Positions 39,960 to 53,156 of a stretch of DNA of 64,000 nt are shown piece by piece. Positions within the stretch are counted from its first letter, which is position 1; each line of letters starts with the position of its first letter. Source of the stretch: Phoebastria nigripes (lineage: Eukaryota; Chordata; Aves; Procellariiformes; Diomedeidae); NCBI GenBank assembly GCA_035582835.1, contig JAYKAV010003089.1:258943-322942 (forward strand), given 5' to 3'. The translations under genes were made by a program, and so were the position numbers. The notes below the pieces were generated by a model. That model was not told the DNA's origin and did not search any database. It saw only the letters and a program-made list of their open reading frames with translations.

Positions 39960-40650
39960 ACCTGAAGTTCCTCATCCACAGCATCATCTGGCAAGGGGCT
40001 TCACACACCTATGTACGACCAGTTTTGTAGGCAGCATCCTTTTGCTGGTTTTGAACCTGGCTCCAGCCACCTTCATTTGATGGCCTCTGTTTATTTGCAT
40101 TAGCAGAGGAAACAGCCAGTCCCTATCGACTTCTTCTATGATAATTATGATCTTGAAAGCCTCTATCATTTCACTCAAGTATACTCCTTTTTCCAGGCTG
40201 TCTAAATTTGGTCTGCTAAACCATTCCTCTCATGAAAGCTGCTTTATAATTTTGAGTATCTTTGTTGCCTGTGTTTGAAAATTTTCCAGTTCTAATGCAT
40301 CTCCTTTGAAGCTGGGATATCAGGACTGCTCAAAGTATTCAAGGTATTGCATTCAAGTAAAGGATTTGTACAGTGACGCAATTACATATTGTGTTTTGTT
40401 CTCTACTCCTATCTTAAAAACTCCCAATGCATGTCTTAGTTTTTTGACTGCTACTGAACTTGGAGCTGCCGGTTTTGTGCAAAAGCCTGTCCCAGCTGCA
40501 AGGTCTCACTACGGAGCATTGATGACCAGCTCAGGGCCTATCCTTTCCCTGTGTGCAAACTTGGCATTTTTCTGCACTGTATTTCATCCATTTTCTGCTT
40601 TGCCTAGTGCTCTGTGGCTTTATTACTCCTTCTGTTTCCTCTTGCCAGGA
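39960..40650 (-). mobile_element. Ancient CR1-type LINE fragment (3' part of reverse transcriptase ORF)
   Basis: On the minus strand the decayed sequence reads as the C-terminal part of a CR1-clade reverse transcriptase. An open piece (39984-40178) contains EAFKII, EEVDRDWLFPL, RGHQMKVAG and FKTSKRM, matching the order of conserved C-terminal blocks of old amniote CR1 elements. Further upstream on minus (40300-40480) the sequence matches the segment encoding the region around LEYC. It differs greatly from the young CR1 650 bp away and has frameshifts and stops throughout. It therefore belongs to an older lineage, and the two lie tail to tail. The 117-codon plus frame at 40306-40659 is only its antisense shadow. 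Both boundaries are approximate. Confidence 0.7.
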
Positions 40651-43600
40651 TTGTCCTAGCTCAAGAATGAGGGCCAGGCCAGCCCAGGCAAGGCCAAAAG
40701 CTTCTTTAGAAGATATACAGCCCCATTTGTCACATTTGTGCAAAGCCTCATTGTGTCAAAGATGCAGTTTCCAGAAGTATCACATCTGACCTCCAGCTTG
40801 CTACAAAACTCGACTTCCTTTCTCCCAAAAGGGCAATAGTTCTCAGAAGGTATTGCTGCAATTCACCCCCCCCTGAGGCTGACTGTGAAGATGGTGAACG
40901 TATCCCAGGTGGCACAGATCCAATTAATGGATCAAGCTTCAACTTGATATTAAAAGACTAATAAAAATTGGACTGAGAGCCATTGTCACAGGTCACACAA
41001 TACAGATCATAAAACCTCAGGGTAAGTGCAGGCAAATTTATTTGTTGTCAGACGGGTCCACCGACAGAGGAGTTCTATAGGGGGTTGCCTCAGTCTGGAA
41101 TTTTGCACTTTTAGGGGATGATTCTAAATCTTCCCTTTGGATTAATGCAAACAAAATACTAATACCACCTTCAGTTCAAGAAATCCAGCTGTTCAATAAA
41201 TCAATCAGTCCATCTCAAAAGCATTTTAGTATCAATGAACGTTATGTATATTAAGGGACTATGCAGCACAGCATTCTTCTGTGTGTAATTTAAATGTCAG
41301 ATCCTGGGAGGTGAATTATATTTTAACTTACAAATAGTCCAATTAAAATGAGAGGGATTGCTTTGTGGAACCTGCTGCTCTCTGTGTCCAGTGAGAACAG
41401 CAGAATCTGTTTCGTTTTGTAGTAAGAACCAGCACTGGCCTTTCAAAACCTCAGGCATACACGTGCAATGTGTCTGAACCCTGCAGTTTTCTTGCTTGCT
41501 CATAAGAAAAAGGCAGAGAAGCTTATTACTAGCCATTCATGTGTACATGCTCCTGATTTTCCTGTATAACTACAGGCAGAAGACCAAATTTTGATAAAAC
41601 CATGCTCTTCAGATGTCAGCAGCATTGATGCTACAGGAAGAGTAGTTTTTTTTTTTCCTATTCTGTATTGCAGTTTGGAAGACCAGAGCTCTAGGAATGT
41701 TTTCATCATTTTTGCAGCTAACATGTTTTCCATTATAAAATACAAGAGGAAAATAATTGCTGTCCAGTTTCAAATGCTCAACATGTTAAACTACAGAAGA
41801 AGTGGCAATGTAAAATGCTGATGAAGCGTATCTTACACAATTTCTCATGCTTTGTGCTAAGGACAGAAAATGCAGATCTGTTTCTTTTGCTCCCCACCTA
41901 TATTGGCACAGGACAGGAAGATTTTTCTTTCATCTTCTACCAGGCTTGGGAGGTCTTTTAGTCAACGTTATGTGAATTTTCCAATAAACTCCTCCTCTTC
42001 TCTCTTTCTGCAGCTACTTTGCCTGGGTTTCTCCCCATTTTGGATAGCTTACACTTTTGTAGCTGTTCCTTAGAGAGACTGTTATATCCTTTTTCCTTCT
42101 GGCAGGCAGATCCTTTATTTATTCTGATTTTGCTAATTCTATGAAGTTTTCATCTGTTTTCCATTTACGCTTTTCCTTCTGTACTTCTTTCTCAGTTTTA
42201 CAAGTAATTTTTCTTCATCTTCCTCTGTCAAGACCTTTCCTACACAGGCAGATGCGTGAAATCTCTGATAATTAACAGCAGCTCATCATTCATTTTCATT
42301 ACACTACTCTACAAATCTTGTGAGAAAAGCCAGGGAAACCATAAAAGTCAGTCATCTTATAAACTTTACAGCATGTCTGGTGATTGATGCATCTCTTTGT
42401 CATTAATGATCCCTAAAGATATAATATAAAATTTGACCTAAAATAACCTAGNAAGGAATAGGGAGGAGGAGTTAATTTTTTAATAACCCAGTCAGAAAGC
42501 CCTCAGAGCTAACAGGCTGAGATGTTTGGGATAATAGCCTTGGAGACTTGCCCTGTTTCTTGGTAAAAGCTGAATTGTTTGTCTAGGCTTAATCTAATGG
42601 TGCAGAAGTCAACGAAGTGGACGGGCCTCATGTGATGCATTGGATGGTGCAGGCGTATATTTCGTATGTGGTCTGCTGTGTCTGTGTAGGAATAACTGTT
42701 GTGTGAAACAGGAAGATGGGTGAATGTTGTTAACTTTGAATCATGTGTTTAACAGACAATTTTGCAATGTGTTAATATGTTTTAGTTTATAACACTGCAG
42801 CACACATGATTCTCAATATAAAAATAGCCAATGGAAAAGTACTACTGAAGTACTAAGTAAGTACTAAGTACTACTTAGCTTACCTTATGTTGCACCGTAG
42901 CTTGATGTAACTGTGTCTCTGTTAGACTGCATGTACTGGATTCTGACTCAGTAAAACGTGGAATAATTATCATTTCCATATCATGAAGCACAGTAAGTCA
43001 ATCTCCATGTGTACCTCAGTTTTTACACCTATAACAATGCAGTTTTTCTGGCTTTGCCTGATCTTCAGTTCAAACAAAAGAAATTTAAAACCTGGGATTT
43101 TCCTAGGGAAAACAAAGCCAGCAGTTCAAGATGCAGCCATGAATTCTGGGCACTGGATTAATGGGAACCTGAGCAAGGGCTGAGTCCCCAGAGGAACTGA
43201 ACTTGGCAATTAAGAGTGTTATGAGACAAAATAGATTACAATTTAATGTTCTTTCTCTTGTAAATGGCTATAACTTTGGGAACTTAAGGATATGTGATAA
43301 ATAAAGGACTTCAAAGGGCATTGAAACTGAATTTCTGACACATTTTGGCATGCTCTTTGCGAAGCACACTCCAAAAGAAGCGCCTGGGGTACCCTTGCAT
43401 TACAGTGGAGTTCTGCAGATAGACAGGTTAAGGGGTATATTGGTGTGGAAGGACCTTGGTTAAAGGTTTTTCTCCCCTCTAATCACAGCTTTACAAAATA
43501 AAGGTGTGTTTCATTTAAAAATAGTTTCTGTGCCTTGTCTGCATTGAGTTATAAGGAAAGCAATTAAAGTTTATGGATGGGAAAATGCTTTTGAACTTTA

Positions 43601-46600
43601 CATGGAGATGAGGGGAAAATTGTTACAACTCTTTGAACTGGCTCCTCTGTGTTATTGCTCTGTCAGAAATCATCTCTACTGCATGAAACTCTTTAACATC
43701 TCATGAAGGTATGTACGTGTAAATCCTCCCTAAACATGTCCTCTACAGCAAGGAAGGCTGTAAAATCATGTCTGGGGTCCCCCTGTATCTTGCATTACAC
43801 CTGCAATATTATGAAAACTGTATGTGTTAAAGATGTCATTTTCTGGCAAAGAGACAGTCACCTCAATATAAACCATGTTGGATCCTGCTTGGTTTAGCCT
43901 CCCAGAAAATAGTCTCCAACTAAACCATATGTTCCAGTGTATTAGATAAGAACCAAGTAAGCCTCATGGCACTATACAAGATTTGTGTGGATCCTTGAAT
44001 GTATAAGGTGAGCATATCTACTGCCGTATTCATAAGCAGTTGAGGCAGTGCCTTCTTCTGAACTACCTTATGTAGTAGCTCTGCTTAGGTAGTACTCAGA
44101 GATGAGTAGGTCATAGCCATGTTTCTTCTCCCCAGTTCTTTGGAGTGGCTGCTGTGGAGGTTTTACCTTCTGCAGAAATGCAGCATGCCTGTACAGGAGC
44201 AGATTGTACATGGATATTGGTTGTTAAATGCAGATAAATCTATTAAGATAGACAAAATACTTAAAAGGTCAGGAACTGCAGCAGTGTTTACATAGGCACA
44301 TTATACAGTATGCAGTGAGCAGCAGAGGTATTCAGCTGCCAGCTTGACTAAGGAACAGAAAATATGTATGCAGTGTGGTTAAGCTTTCTATGGAAGTAAT
44401 CCTTTAATCTTACGTTTTTCTAATTTATTTTAAAAGTTTTGTATTTTTGTACTTAAGCTAGCAGTCTTGCAATAATGCTGTGACAAGGGTATGAGAAAAG
44501 TAGGGCTGCTGGGAAAGGGAATATCCTTTGTAGGCTGATGGTGCTGTTGGAAAAATTGACTAAACTGTTTTCCATGCAGGGCCCCTTCAGACCTGAAACA
44601 AGCAGCAAATTTCAAATGGCTCTGATGAACGAGTACACAAATGTGTTTTTTTAATAGACTAAACATCATAATATTGCAAATATTTATCTTTGAAAATCCC
44701 TCTTACTCTATTAGTTGTTTCAGACAAAGGCACTATTTTATTCAGGTCTTGTGCAAACCCATGTTTGGTTCCACCAAGCAGTTTTTCAGATAATTAAACT
44801 TTACAGAACTGCATCCCATGATAAAACCCAGCTGAAAAATGAGAGAATTAAAAATATTTAGAAATCTACTAGGATGTGAGAAAAATGACGATGATAAACT
44901 TCAGATTGCAGCATATGTGAGTGATATACAATTTATGGGTTTAACAAAAATGTCAATTGTCATACAATATCTTAAGAGGGCAGACTGGCATTTTCAGATC
45001 TGATGAAGTAAGAGCATTTTGAAGAGAGATTTAAAAGAAGAGGGGTTAGAAGATGGCAGATGGGGTTTCTAAAACAGGGAATTGCTTGGAGGAAAGTCTG
45101 GAAAGGTACATGAGGGAAGGAAATGTAAATTGGTTGGCTAAGTTTATAGAATAGCCTTCTATAACAATGTTATGGCAGATGGCATGTACAGACTGGTTAT
45201 CTAAGAAACCCAATAAGAGCTCAATATTATCTTTAGTTTAGCTTATGTAAAATCTTATATTTATGATATGAAAAACAGCCAGGTAGGAAAGGCACTCCAT
45301 AAGCTCTTGGAGCATTGAAAGGCTTGTTTTCACATGGAAGTCATAAAATCCATAGGGTGCTTTCTTTCCTAAAAATGCCCTGTTAGTTTTAAGAATCCAA
45401 AATTAACCTTTCAAGGGAATGTAATTAAAACAGTGTAACTTAGCATTTCTCTTTANAGCTCAGGAAGGTGTGGAATTATCTTTCTAAGTTAGGAATTAAG
45501 CTTTTCAACTGGTTGCTGTTAACCAGCTATGCAGTGGTGGTGCATAAATATTTGAGAAGTAATCCTGTTCTTGAAAGAAGTAAGATTTTCCCCTGGTTAA
45601 TCCAAGATATAAATGTTTTAAAATACCTATTTCTCTGCTGAATACTCAAGGTTTGAAATTTATTATATCAGTGTGCTTTAATTCTCCTAGGCTGTGTTTA
45701 AAAACCAAGGCAAGCAGTCAAGAAAGCAACCAAACAAGAATTTGTAAACCAAACAAGTCCTTTGTAATGACTAGTGAGAGGACATTTGTGTATGCAATAT
45801 ACCGGTTCTGGGATGGGATACTTAATTCAGCAGGCATTAAACACTTAGATGATTTTGCAGTATTATAGAACCCTGTGCAGTCCATACAATAAGTATTGCA
45901 TTACAAAAGTGCTCAGATACAATGAGCATGAGTTATTTATAAATGCAAAAGTGAAGTAAAACACAGTATCTGCAGACTTTTTTCCCATAACGCTGTATGC
46001 ACACTAGTATTACCCTAGTACAAACNCCAAGGGAACAGTATAAACATCACACCTACTCTGCACTTTTTGAGAGAACATTTAATGTTATTTTACGGCAGCT
46101 CTAGAGAAGTGGAGTTGTGGTAGTGACAGTTTAACACAATCTCAACTGAGTACAGCAGTACTGTTGGCATTGCTTCTAGAATAACCTTCTGAGCTACAGA
46201 CTTAGATTATGTCAGACAACAAGTAAAGCAGGGAAAGGGTACAGCTCACTGCTGTGTATTCAAATAACAAGAGGATGTGAATCCCTTTTTGACGCCCTGG
46301 TTTGTAGACATGATGTCCATGGTGGCTTGGAGGTAGCCTTTGACACCAGACCAGATAAACTACCCTTCCACCACAGCTGCTGAGGTTCACCAGTACCGGT
46401 GCCTGCTGGCTGAAGTGCCATCACCATGTCCATTCTCTGTACGCTGCACAGGGCACTTTCCTTGCAATCAAGACATGCTTTGTGCTGAAGCTCTGAGCGT
46501 TGTGAGTGCTGAGTTGAGGAGAGGAATTGTTGGTTGTCATATTTTATGATCCTGTCGCTTTATGATCCACTTCTGGGTCCTGTCACTTGCCACATGCAGC

Positions 46601-49600
46601 TCTAAAGAAACAAAGTGATCTCTTTCAGTACCCACAAGCCAATTAATCTACTGAATCCCACGGATCTCTGTATGCAGCAGGGAGTACGGGTGGATAATAG
46701 TTTCCAGATTACATACATTAATGGGGAACAAGAAAGAAGATCAGCCTTTTTAGGAGCTTTCATTTTTCTGACTTCTCGAGGACTTTCACAGTAGGAGGCT
46801 GAAAAGCTGTGGATTTCTGCCTGTATTGATCATATGCATACAAACCTGTTTGGTCTCTTGTGATGGTATTGACCTTGAGGGCACTCTGGGCAATGTTACT
46901 GACTGCTGTGAGCTGTTCATTGCTGCAGGGTGCAGGTAGGTATGAAGAGTCCTCATCTGGTGAAGTCGCACAGTAAAGGGGTGGTCATTCTCCAGGAACT
47001 GAGATGTAACTGAGTTTGACTCGTTCCAGAAAGTAAGAGTTTCTTTTTCTGGTTTTGAATAAATAGGGAGATTTTGTAGAAAATTATTATAGACATGCAC
47101 GGTAATGTGCAAATGCAATTTTTAAGTAGAGAGTGCTTTTAGTCATTGCAGTCATTTTTATATATTGCTTCATCCTTTCTAATTTTATTTCTTAGAATGA
47201 ATTTAATTGTGTGTGACAAGAGTCAAAACTATCCACTATCCACTGAGTAGTGCTATAGATAATATTATGCCATGTATGTTAGATATTATTTCAAAACCAC
47301 ATTGCATTATTATTATGTTTCTGCAAAAGGAGTGCTTGAGGAGAAGAACAATTAAAATGAATGCTATTCTATGCTCTAAACTGCACCTGTGGATATATTG
47401 GGATGGTGTGTTTTTATGGGTTGAAATGGTGTACTAAAGAGATGCAGACATGTCTTGATTTTACTGCTGCTGGGATGTTTTCTCTCTTGGTACCCTGCTG
47501 TAATAAAAATATAAGTCTTCAACATTTTCCATAAAGAAAGTGCAGATATAGAATCCAGGAATAAGGTGATTTCCTTCCTAAAGATGAAACTATCTTTTTG
47601 GCACTGTAGCAGCAAAAAGCTTCATGACCTAAGCTAATCACCAGGTAGGGTCAGGAAGACATTTTTGTCTTTTATGGTACAATATCCTCCTCTTAATACG
47701 GTTGTAGAAGTGTCCTGCCTTCCACTGAAGCACCTGACATAAGCCACTCTAGGGGAAAAAAGTGTGAGAGGGAGTCTTAGGTGACCTTTTCTATGAGAAA
47801 GCTTATGATATGAAATGCTGAAAAAGTCTTTTCTATCAATGAAAATGCAATTTCGGCTTTAAGGAGTAAGCCTTTGAAAGACTTGAGGAGAGTCTTGTAA
47901 TTTTACAGGGTATGTTCAGAGAAAATGTTTTATTGACAGCACTGACGATCAATTCTGATGGGGAATCAAAGGCTCTATTATGTTTTCATTAAAAAGTATC
48001 AAATTTTATTTGGTTTCTATAAGAACAGGACTAGGTTTTAACTGTTTCTACACTGACCATTACAGAACATTTTAGCTATGTGCTTTTGCTCTTCAAATTT
48101 GTGCTAAACTGACTGCTGCAACTGTAGAAATATTTGTCAAACAATTGGTGCATTTCAGAGTTGAGATTATTTAGCAATTTACCAATACTCTTATAACTTT
48201 TCTAAGTTAAAATATTTCTAGTGAGGCATCCTTTAGGCACTCATCTAGTTTTACTGCATAGTTACAAAATGGAGGGGGAAATGAGTCTCCAACCTTAGGC
48301 ATACATGTTTTTCAGCCTTAAGTCTTTATTTTGTGTGCAGAGGTGACTTATCAATTAATATGTATTTTGTCAGAGGCAAGGTTCCCTGATAAGACTTTCT
48401 AATCTGAAAACCTATGACTGTCAAGCTCCTTGTAGATACTATGACCTTTGTTTTGCCTCATTAGTGAAATTACACATTATTCAAACTTAGAGACCTGTTT
48501 ATGGAACAGAAGGAAATACTTCTTCTATCTTGTCTGTTATATTGAAGTAGCTGATGGGAAAAATCTAATCTTCAGGAGGTAATATGTTGTAGAAATTAAA
48601 ATAGGTAACTGGATTTCCACTTCCTTTTCTACCATTGACTTATCTGGTCACTTTGGCAAAAGCTGTCTTAACACTTAGGTGATTGCTGAAGGTAACGTTA
48701 CATTAATCTAACTTACTGAATGCTTTGTTATGTGCTTTGCTGTTTGTGTGGAGGTATTTTCCAAGCCGATTAAGTAAACATTAGATGTCCGTATAAAAGC
48801 ATTTCTTGCATGTTTTGCACAAACGATGCTAGTGGGCTATTTTGCTAAGGTCTGTCTTATAACAAAATACCTTCACCTGCTGCATGTGAGGGCTGGTGCA
48901 GGTCCTGCAACTTGTTGGGATGCCATGTAGAGAAGTGCTAATGAGAGTCTGTGTCTCTCGTAAGTGTGTATCACATCTTTTTGTTGTACTGCACTAAAGA
49001 AAGTACATAGGACTTTGTGCTGAAGAGCTCTTGAGTTTCTCAACCATCTTCATACCTGGCAGTCGAAGGATTCTCAAGTAACTTCAATGTCAAGAGGTAC
49101 TGAGTGCATGAACATTTCTACAGAGTAATGGTATGGATTTTTTCATAGATGGCTCCCTAAGAAAGTTGTACTGTTTTCATAGTAGGCTGTAAGTCTTCAG
49201 AGGCAAAGCATTAAAAAAGGTATTTCTCCACCATTTTGATCTAAATGATATTTTTTTTTTTTTTTTCACTTTGTATCAGGGAGGGAGCAGACCCACAATG
49301 AAAACAGCGGTGGGTCACTGCAGCAGGAGATAAAACCCTGTGGCAACAGGGCTTTAACTCCAGCCTAGAACAAATGAATAGTTGTTCTCCCTGAAAGATA
49401 CACACTTCTACAGCTGGAAGACATTGTGAGATTAAAAAAAAAACCCTACATAAAGAAATCTGGTGGACTGAACAGAAAAACCTGTTCCTGCAGTTGTGAA
49501 CCGTGAAGTGTGAACACCTTTTGAGGTCACACAGCCAAGGACAAATTGCTTAAAATAGCTAACAAGCAAGCAAAACACACAGTAAAATTCTTCAGTTTGC

Positions 49601-50085
49601 TTCCTCTTCCTTTTCTGCTGGGTTGAGATGAATCTTCATTTTCTGCTTACTGAGAAACTTTTATGGATTACAGCCATTTGGGCACTGTTGGATGCTCAAC
49701 CTGAATACGTAATACATTTCAAAAGCATTTGCTACCTGTTTTCCCTTTTATCTCCTGTAACTCTGTTGCAAAAGGCTGATAGAAGTGGTCACCTTGTTCA
49801 TTCACTGCAGAGCATTTCTAAAAACTTGTTGTCAGATTTTCCTCACGCAAGGAGTGAGCAGCCAAGACTACTAACAGTGAGGGAAGATCACCCTGGCCGG
49901 GAAATTGTGAACAACCTGGCTGATACGCCTAACAGAAGTGTGTTTTTCAGACAAATTACAAAGATTTCTCTAGTCTCCACTTGTCATGGAAGATAAATAT
50001 TCAGAAACTTTTCCTGAAGCTTTATATGCAAACAGAGGGTACTTGAACCTGATGTGCTGAAGTTTAGATCTGTTTTATTTCATTT
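40651..50085. other. Noncoding DNA, nothing recognised
   Basis: About 9.4 kb of AT-rich sequence with short frames only. Minor features are a small repeat and palindrome cluster at 42850-42878 and a poly-T run near 49250-49267. No repeat termini were recognised. Confidence 0.55.
42850..42878. repeat. Short tandem and palindromic cluster
   Basis: GTACTAAGTA occurs at 42850-42859 and again at 42861-42870. The second copy overlaps a palindrome, CTAAGTA-C-TACTTAG, at 42864-42878. It is short enough to be chance. Confidence 0.7.
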
Positions 50086-50450
50086 CATTTTCCTCTTTTT
50101 GTTGAGGGAAAGGTTTCTCTGGGATCTGCGAGGTGTGTGCTACAGCAGTGTTGCAAACCTCTGGGTGGGCTGACTGATGCTGCGGGGTCTGTGGGTTACT
50201 CTCCAGCATTTCCCCAAGCCAGTCTGCAGGNGTACCACAACGGCCGTCTGCCACGCTGACTGCAGCGGGTGGCACAGCTCCTGCTGCGCCCGCCAGCCCC
50301 CTACGGACACACTGCTGTCAGCCGTGTGCGCCCGAGCTGGTGAATCCCTGTAGCTGTTGTGCTGTTTTTTTATCATCTTGCAATCTGCTTTTTGACCTCC
50401 CCATGGTTCTCCATCGTGGGGCGTAGGTGTGTGCGTCATTTTCTGGTACT
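50086..50450. other. Local GC- and CpG-rich block
   Basis: Against the AT-rich surroundings this stretch is clearly G+C-rich and holds more than a dozen CpGs, most of them in 50220-50425. Overlapping frames (99 and 66 codons, both minus) have no recognisable domain. It could be an old repeat, a small CpG island or an exon, and nothing in the sequence decides between them. Confidence 0.5.
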
Positions 50451-52596
50451 CTTCCAGCAGTCTGCGTTAATTTCTTGGCCCCTGTTTCACTGAGGTCATT
50501 TTACTCAGTGTTTGTACAATATTGGCAAAATGCCATTCTGACGAGGGGCAGTGCAGTGCTAACATAACAAAGATATTTTTCAGAAGTGGAAGGAGACACA
50601 CAAGATGTCAAGCTTGCTTTAACTGCCTTTCTCATTTATAAAATGGTGACTTGAACATATCGGTCCTGAACTGTGTGAGTACTTCTAACTCGCACATTCA
50701 TTTCTCTTTTATTCTGCTACTGGAGTAACTTACAAATAGTTTCACCATTTCATTTTTCTCATGTAAATTAGGCTGCATGCAGCATAAGAAACTGTAGGCA
50801 GGCTACACAGACTTATGAGAGGTCTCTGCTGCAGGTAGAACCAGTTGTACTTCAAAATCGGTAACACTACTCATAGGCTAACTACTATTTATTTGAGAGC
50901 TTCAGGATAAGGCCCTAGAGGATTTAATCCCAGGCTCACTGAATAGCAGAGGGAGTAAACAATTTCTCAAGAGAGCACTAACACTCCTATTTTTTAAGCT
51001 GAACTCATTATATATATTACATACGTGATATGTATATGTATGTAAAATATATGTATTTTACCCCCTTGAAAGGAAGCAAGATGGAGAAAGTCATATCCTG
51101 TTTGAAGCATCATCTTTTTTCAGCATCTATACAGACATCACTTGCCTGCTCTGAAGAGCTGCTGTTGCCACATTTGTAGCCTCAAAGTGTTTCTATCATG
51201 CTTTTATGTTATGCTGTAATTTAATAATGCACAAAATTTCTGGTCTGAGATTAGCAATGAACATGTTCTCACCAGTTACCTAATAAGCAGGTGTATTGCT
51301 CTAATGTGTGTCTCTGCTGATGCATATGATTTATGAAAAGCAGAATTTACTTTATTGCCTGTTTAAAATTTCCTAAGCCTTTTCCTGTCCTGCTGTTGGT
51401 CTTGGCTGTTCCAGTGTGACCTGCTTGATTCCCTATTGGTGTTTTTTTTTTTAAAAATTATTATTCCTTGGATTAAATTGCAGATTAATAATTTTGTTTT
51501 TTTTTTCTTGCTAAGATTTTACCAAATCAGGCAGGCTGTAGTCTCTGGCTTTTATGCCTAATTAAACCTCTTTATTTTGAAAGACTCTAGATTGCCATGC
51601 ATTACTGCTTCCCATTCTCTCCCTAGCATTAATAATCTGTTTATCATTCTCAGTAAGGTTCATTTCAGCTCATGGTGTTCATCATTGCTTTAGACTTACA
51701 GCCAAGAGTGTGCATGTATCTAAAGAGTAAGAAATGCAATGCATAAAAAGCAGCACCTGTTAAAGGCCTCCTCCAGCTCTGACCATCGTTCACAGCAGTT
51801 GCGATCCCAAGATCATCCATGGGGAAAGAGTTTGAGGCTCTAACACAAAAATATGGCCAAAGGGAGGACACAGTAGGTTTGATTCCAGCTATTCTCTTAA
51901 CTGTAACTGGTTATGTTTAACCCAGAACGTGTGACATAAGGTTGCCCTTGTAGTCTGTATGCTCTGCTCTGTGTGTGGCAATAGCACCAGATTGAAGCAA
52001 CCTGGCACAAAAAACACCCAGAGTGTGACACGCCTCCTTTAGAGAAGATGATGGACAACAGGAATAATTTTGGTAAAGTGTTCAATATAGTTTCCAGGAG
52101 AATGAAATAACTGACCACGTGCCAGATCACACAGAGATTATAGGGGTCTTTGTGATGCTGCTGTGCTAGTCTGCATAGCTTTCCCAGTCTTGTGTCCTGA
52201 ACTGCATTATGCTTGTGTGCTGTTTTCTGGTTGTCAGAGAGCAAAAGTTAGTGTAACAATTATTAGTATTATAAATAATAAAAATATATTTTGTACCTAT
52301 TGTATATCCACTTGTGCCACATTGGTTCTGAAGAAGCATAATTGCCTCTGAATAAGGTCTCATGCAGTGTTTTATTCACCTAAGTTCAGGATTCAGCCAT
52401 ACAACAAATTACTGGAGGTGCCCATATGATTTAGAGTTTTTATCCACTTGAGCAAAATGATGGTGCTTTATTAGTGCCTCATACTGAGTTGTTATTCTCT
52501 GTGTTGCTGAATTGTATACTTGGGCTTTCTTTGCTTCAGGATGAAGCAAACAATGAAAATAATTGTTTTTCAATCGATAATTTTTATTTGTGAATC
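50451..52596. other. Noncoding DNA, nothing recognised
   Basis: AT-rich sequence with an AT/GT-alternating stretch at 51008-51056. No gene or repeat family was recognised. Confidence 0.55.
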
Positions 52597-52601
52597 AGCC
52601 C
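52597..52601. repeat. Target-site duplication, left copy (LTR-D)
   Basis: AGCCC precedes the element and is repeated at 53152-53156. Confidence 0.82.
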
Positions 52602-52855
52602 CATACTGGTTTCAGCTGGGATAGAGTTACTTTTCTTTCTAGTAGCTGGTATAGTGCTGTGTTTTGGGTTTGGTATGAGAATAATGTTGATAATGCACTG
52701 ATGTTTTAGTTGTTGCTAAATAGTGCTTACGCTAATCAAGGACTTCTCAGCTTCCCATGCTCTGCCAGGTGCACAAGAAGCTGGGAGGGACCATAGCCAG
52801 GACAGCTAACCCAACTGGTCAACAGGGTATTCCATACCATATGACATCATGCTCA

Positions 52856-52864
52856 GTATATAAA
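52856..52864 (+). promoter_or_regulatory. LTR-D promoter TATA box
   Basis: TATATAAA preceded by CTCAG, with the same context as in LTR-E. A degenerate CRE-like TGACATCA lies just upstream (52842-52849). Confidence 0.6.
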
Positions 52865-53014
52865 CTAGGAGGTGTGGTCCGGGAAGCAGCAATCGAGGCT
52901 CAGGGACTGGCTGGGCATCAGTTGGTGGGAGCAATTGCATCGTGCATCATTTGCTTTGTATATTCTATTATTATTGTTACTACTGCTACTATTTTACTTT
53001 ATTTTAGTTCAATT

Positions 53015-53020
53015 ATTAAA
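53015..53020 (+). promoter_or_regulatory. LTR-D polyadenylation signal
   Basis: ATTAAA followed by CTGTTTTTATCTCAACCCA, conserved with LTR-E and about 150 bp after the TATA box. Confidence 0.6.
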
Positions 53021-53151
53021 CTGTTTTTATCTCAACCCACAAGTTTTCTTATTTTTACCCTCCCAGTTCTCTCCTCCATCCCACTGGAGGTTGGGGGAGT
53101 GAGCGAGCGTCTCTGTGGTGTTTAGTTGCTGGCTGGGGTTAAACCATGACA

Positions 53152-53156
53152 AGCCC
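53152..53156. repeat. Target-site duplication, right copy (LTR-D)
   Basis: AGCCC, identical to 52597-52601. Confidence 0.82.

Larger units (their letters stand above)
52602..53151 (+). mobile_element. Solo LTR of an endogenous retrovirus (LTR-D)
   Basis: A 550-bp element homologous end to end with LTR-E (58030-58605), except for an unrelated central segment. It ends in AAACCATGACA and is bracketed by perfect AGCCC duplications. Its first bases read CATACTGG where LTR-E has TGTCCTGG, so the canonical TG terminus has mutated while the duplication survives. U3 contains a TGACATCA site (52842-52849) and TATATAAA just after it. ATTAAA lies at 53015-53020, giving a U3-R-U5 order on plus. No internal retroviral genes remain. 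The 122-codon frame at 52757-53125 lies inside the LTR and is not a gene. Confidence 0.9.

Noticed and set aside
40306..40659. 117-codon plus frame as a gene
   Set aside because: It is the antisense reading of the ancient CR1 reverse transcriptase fragment on minus.
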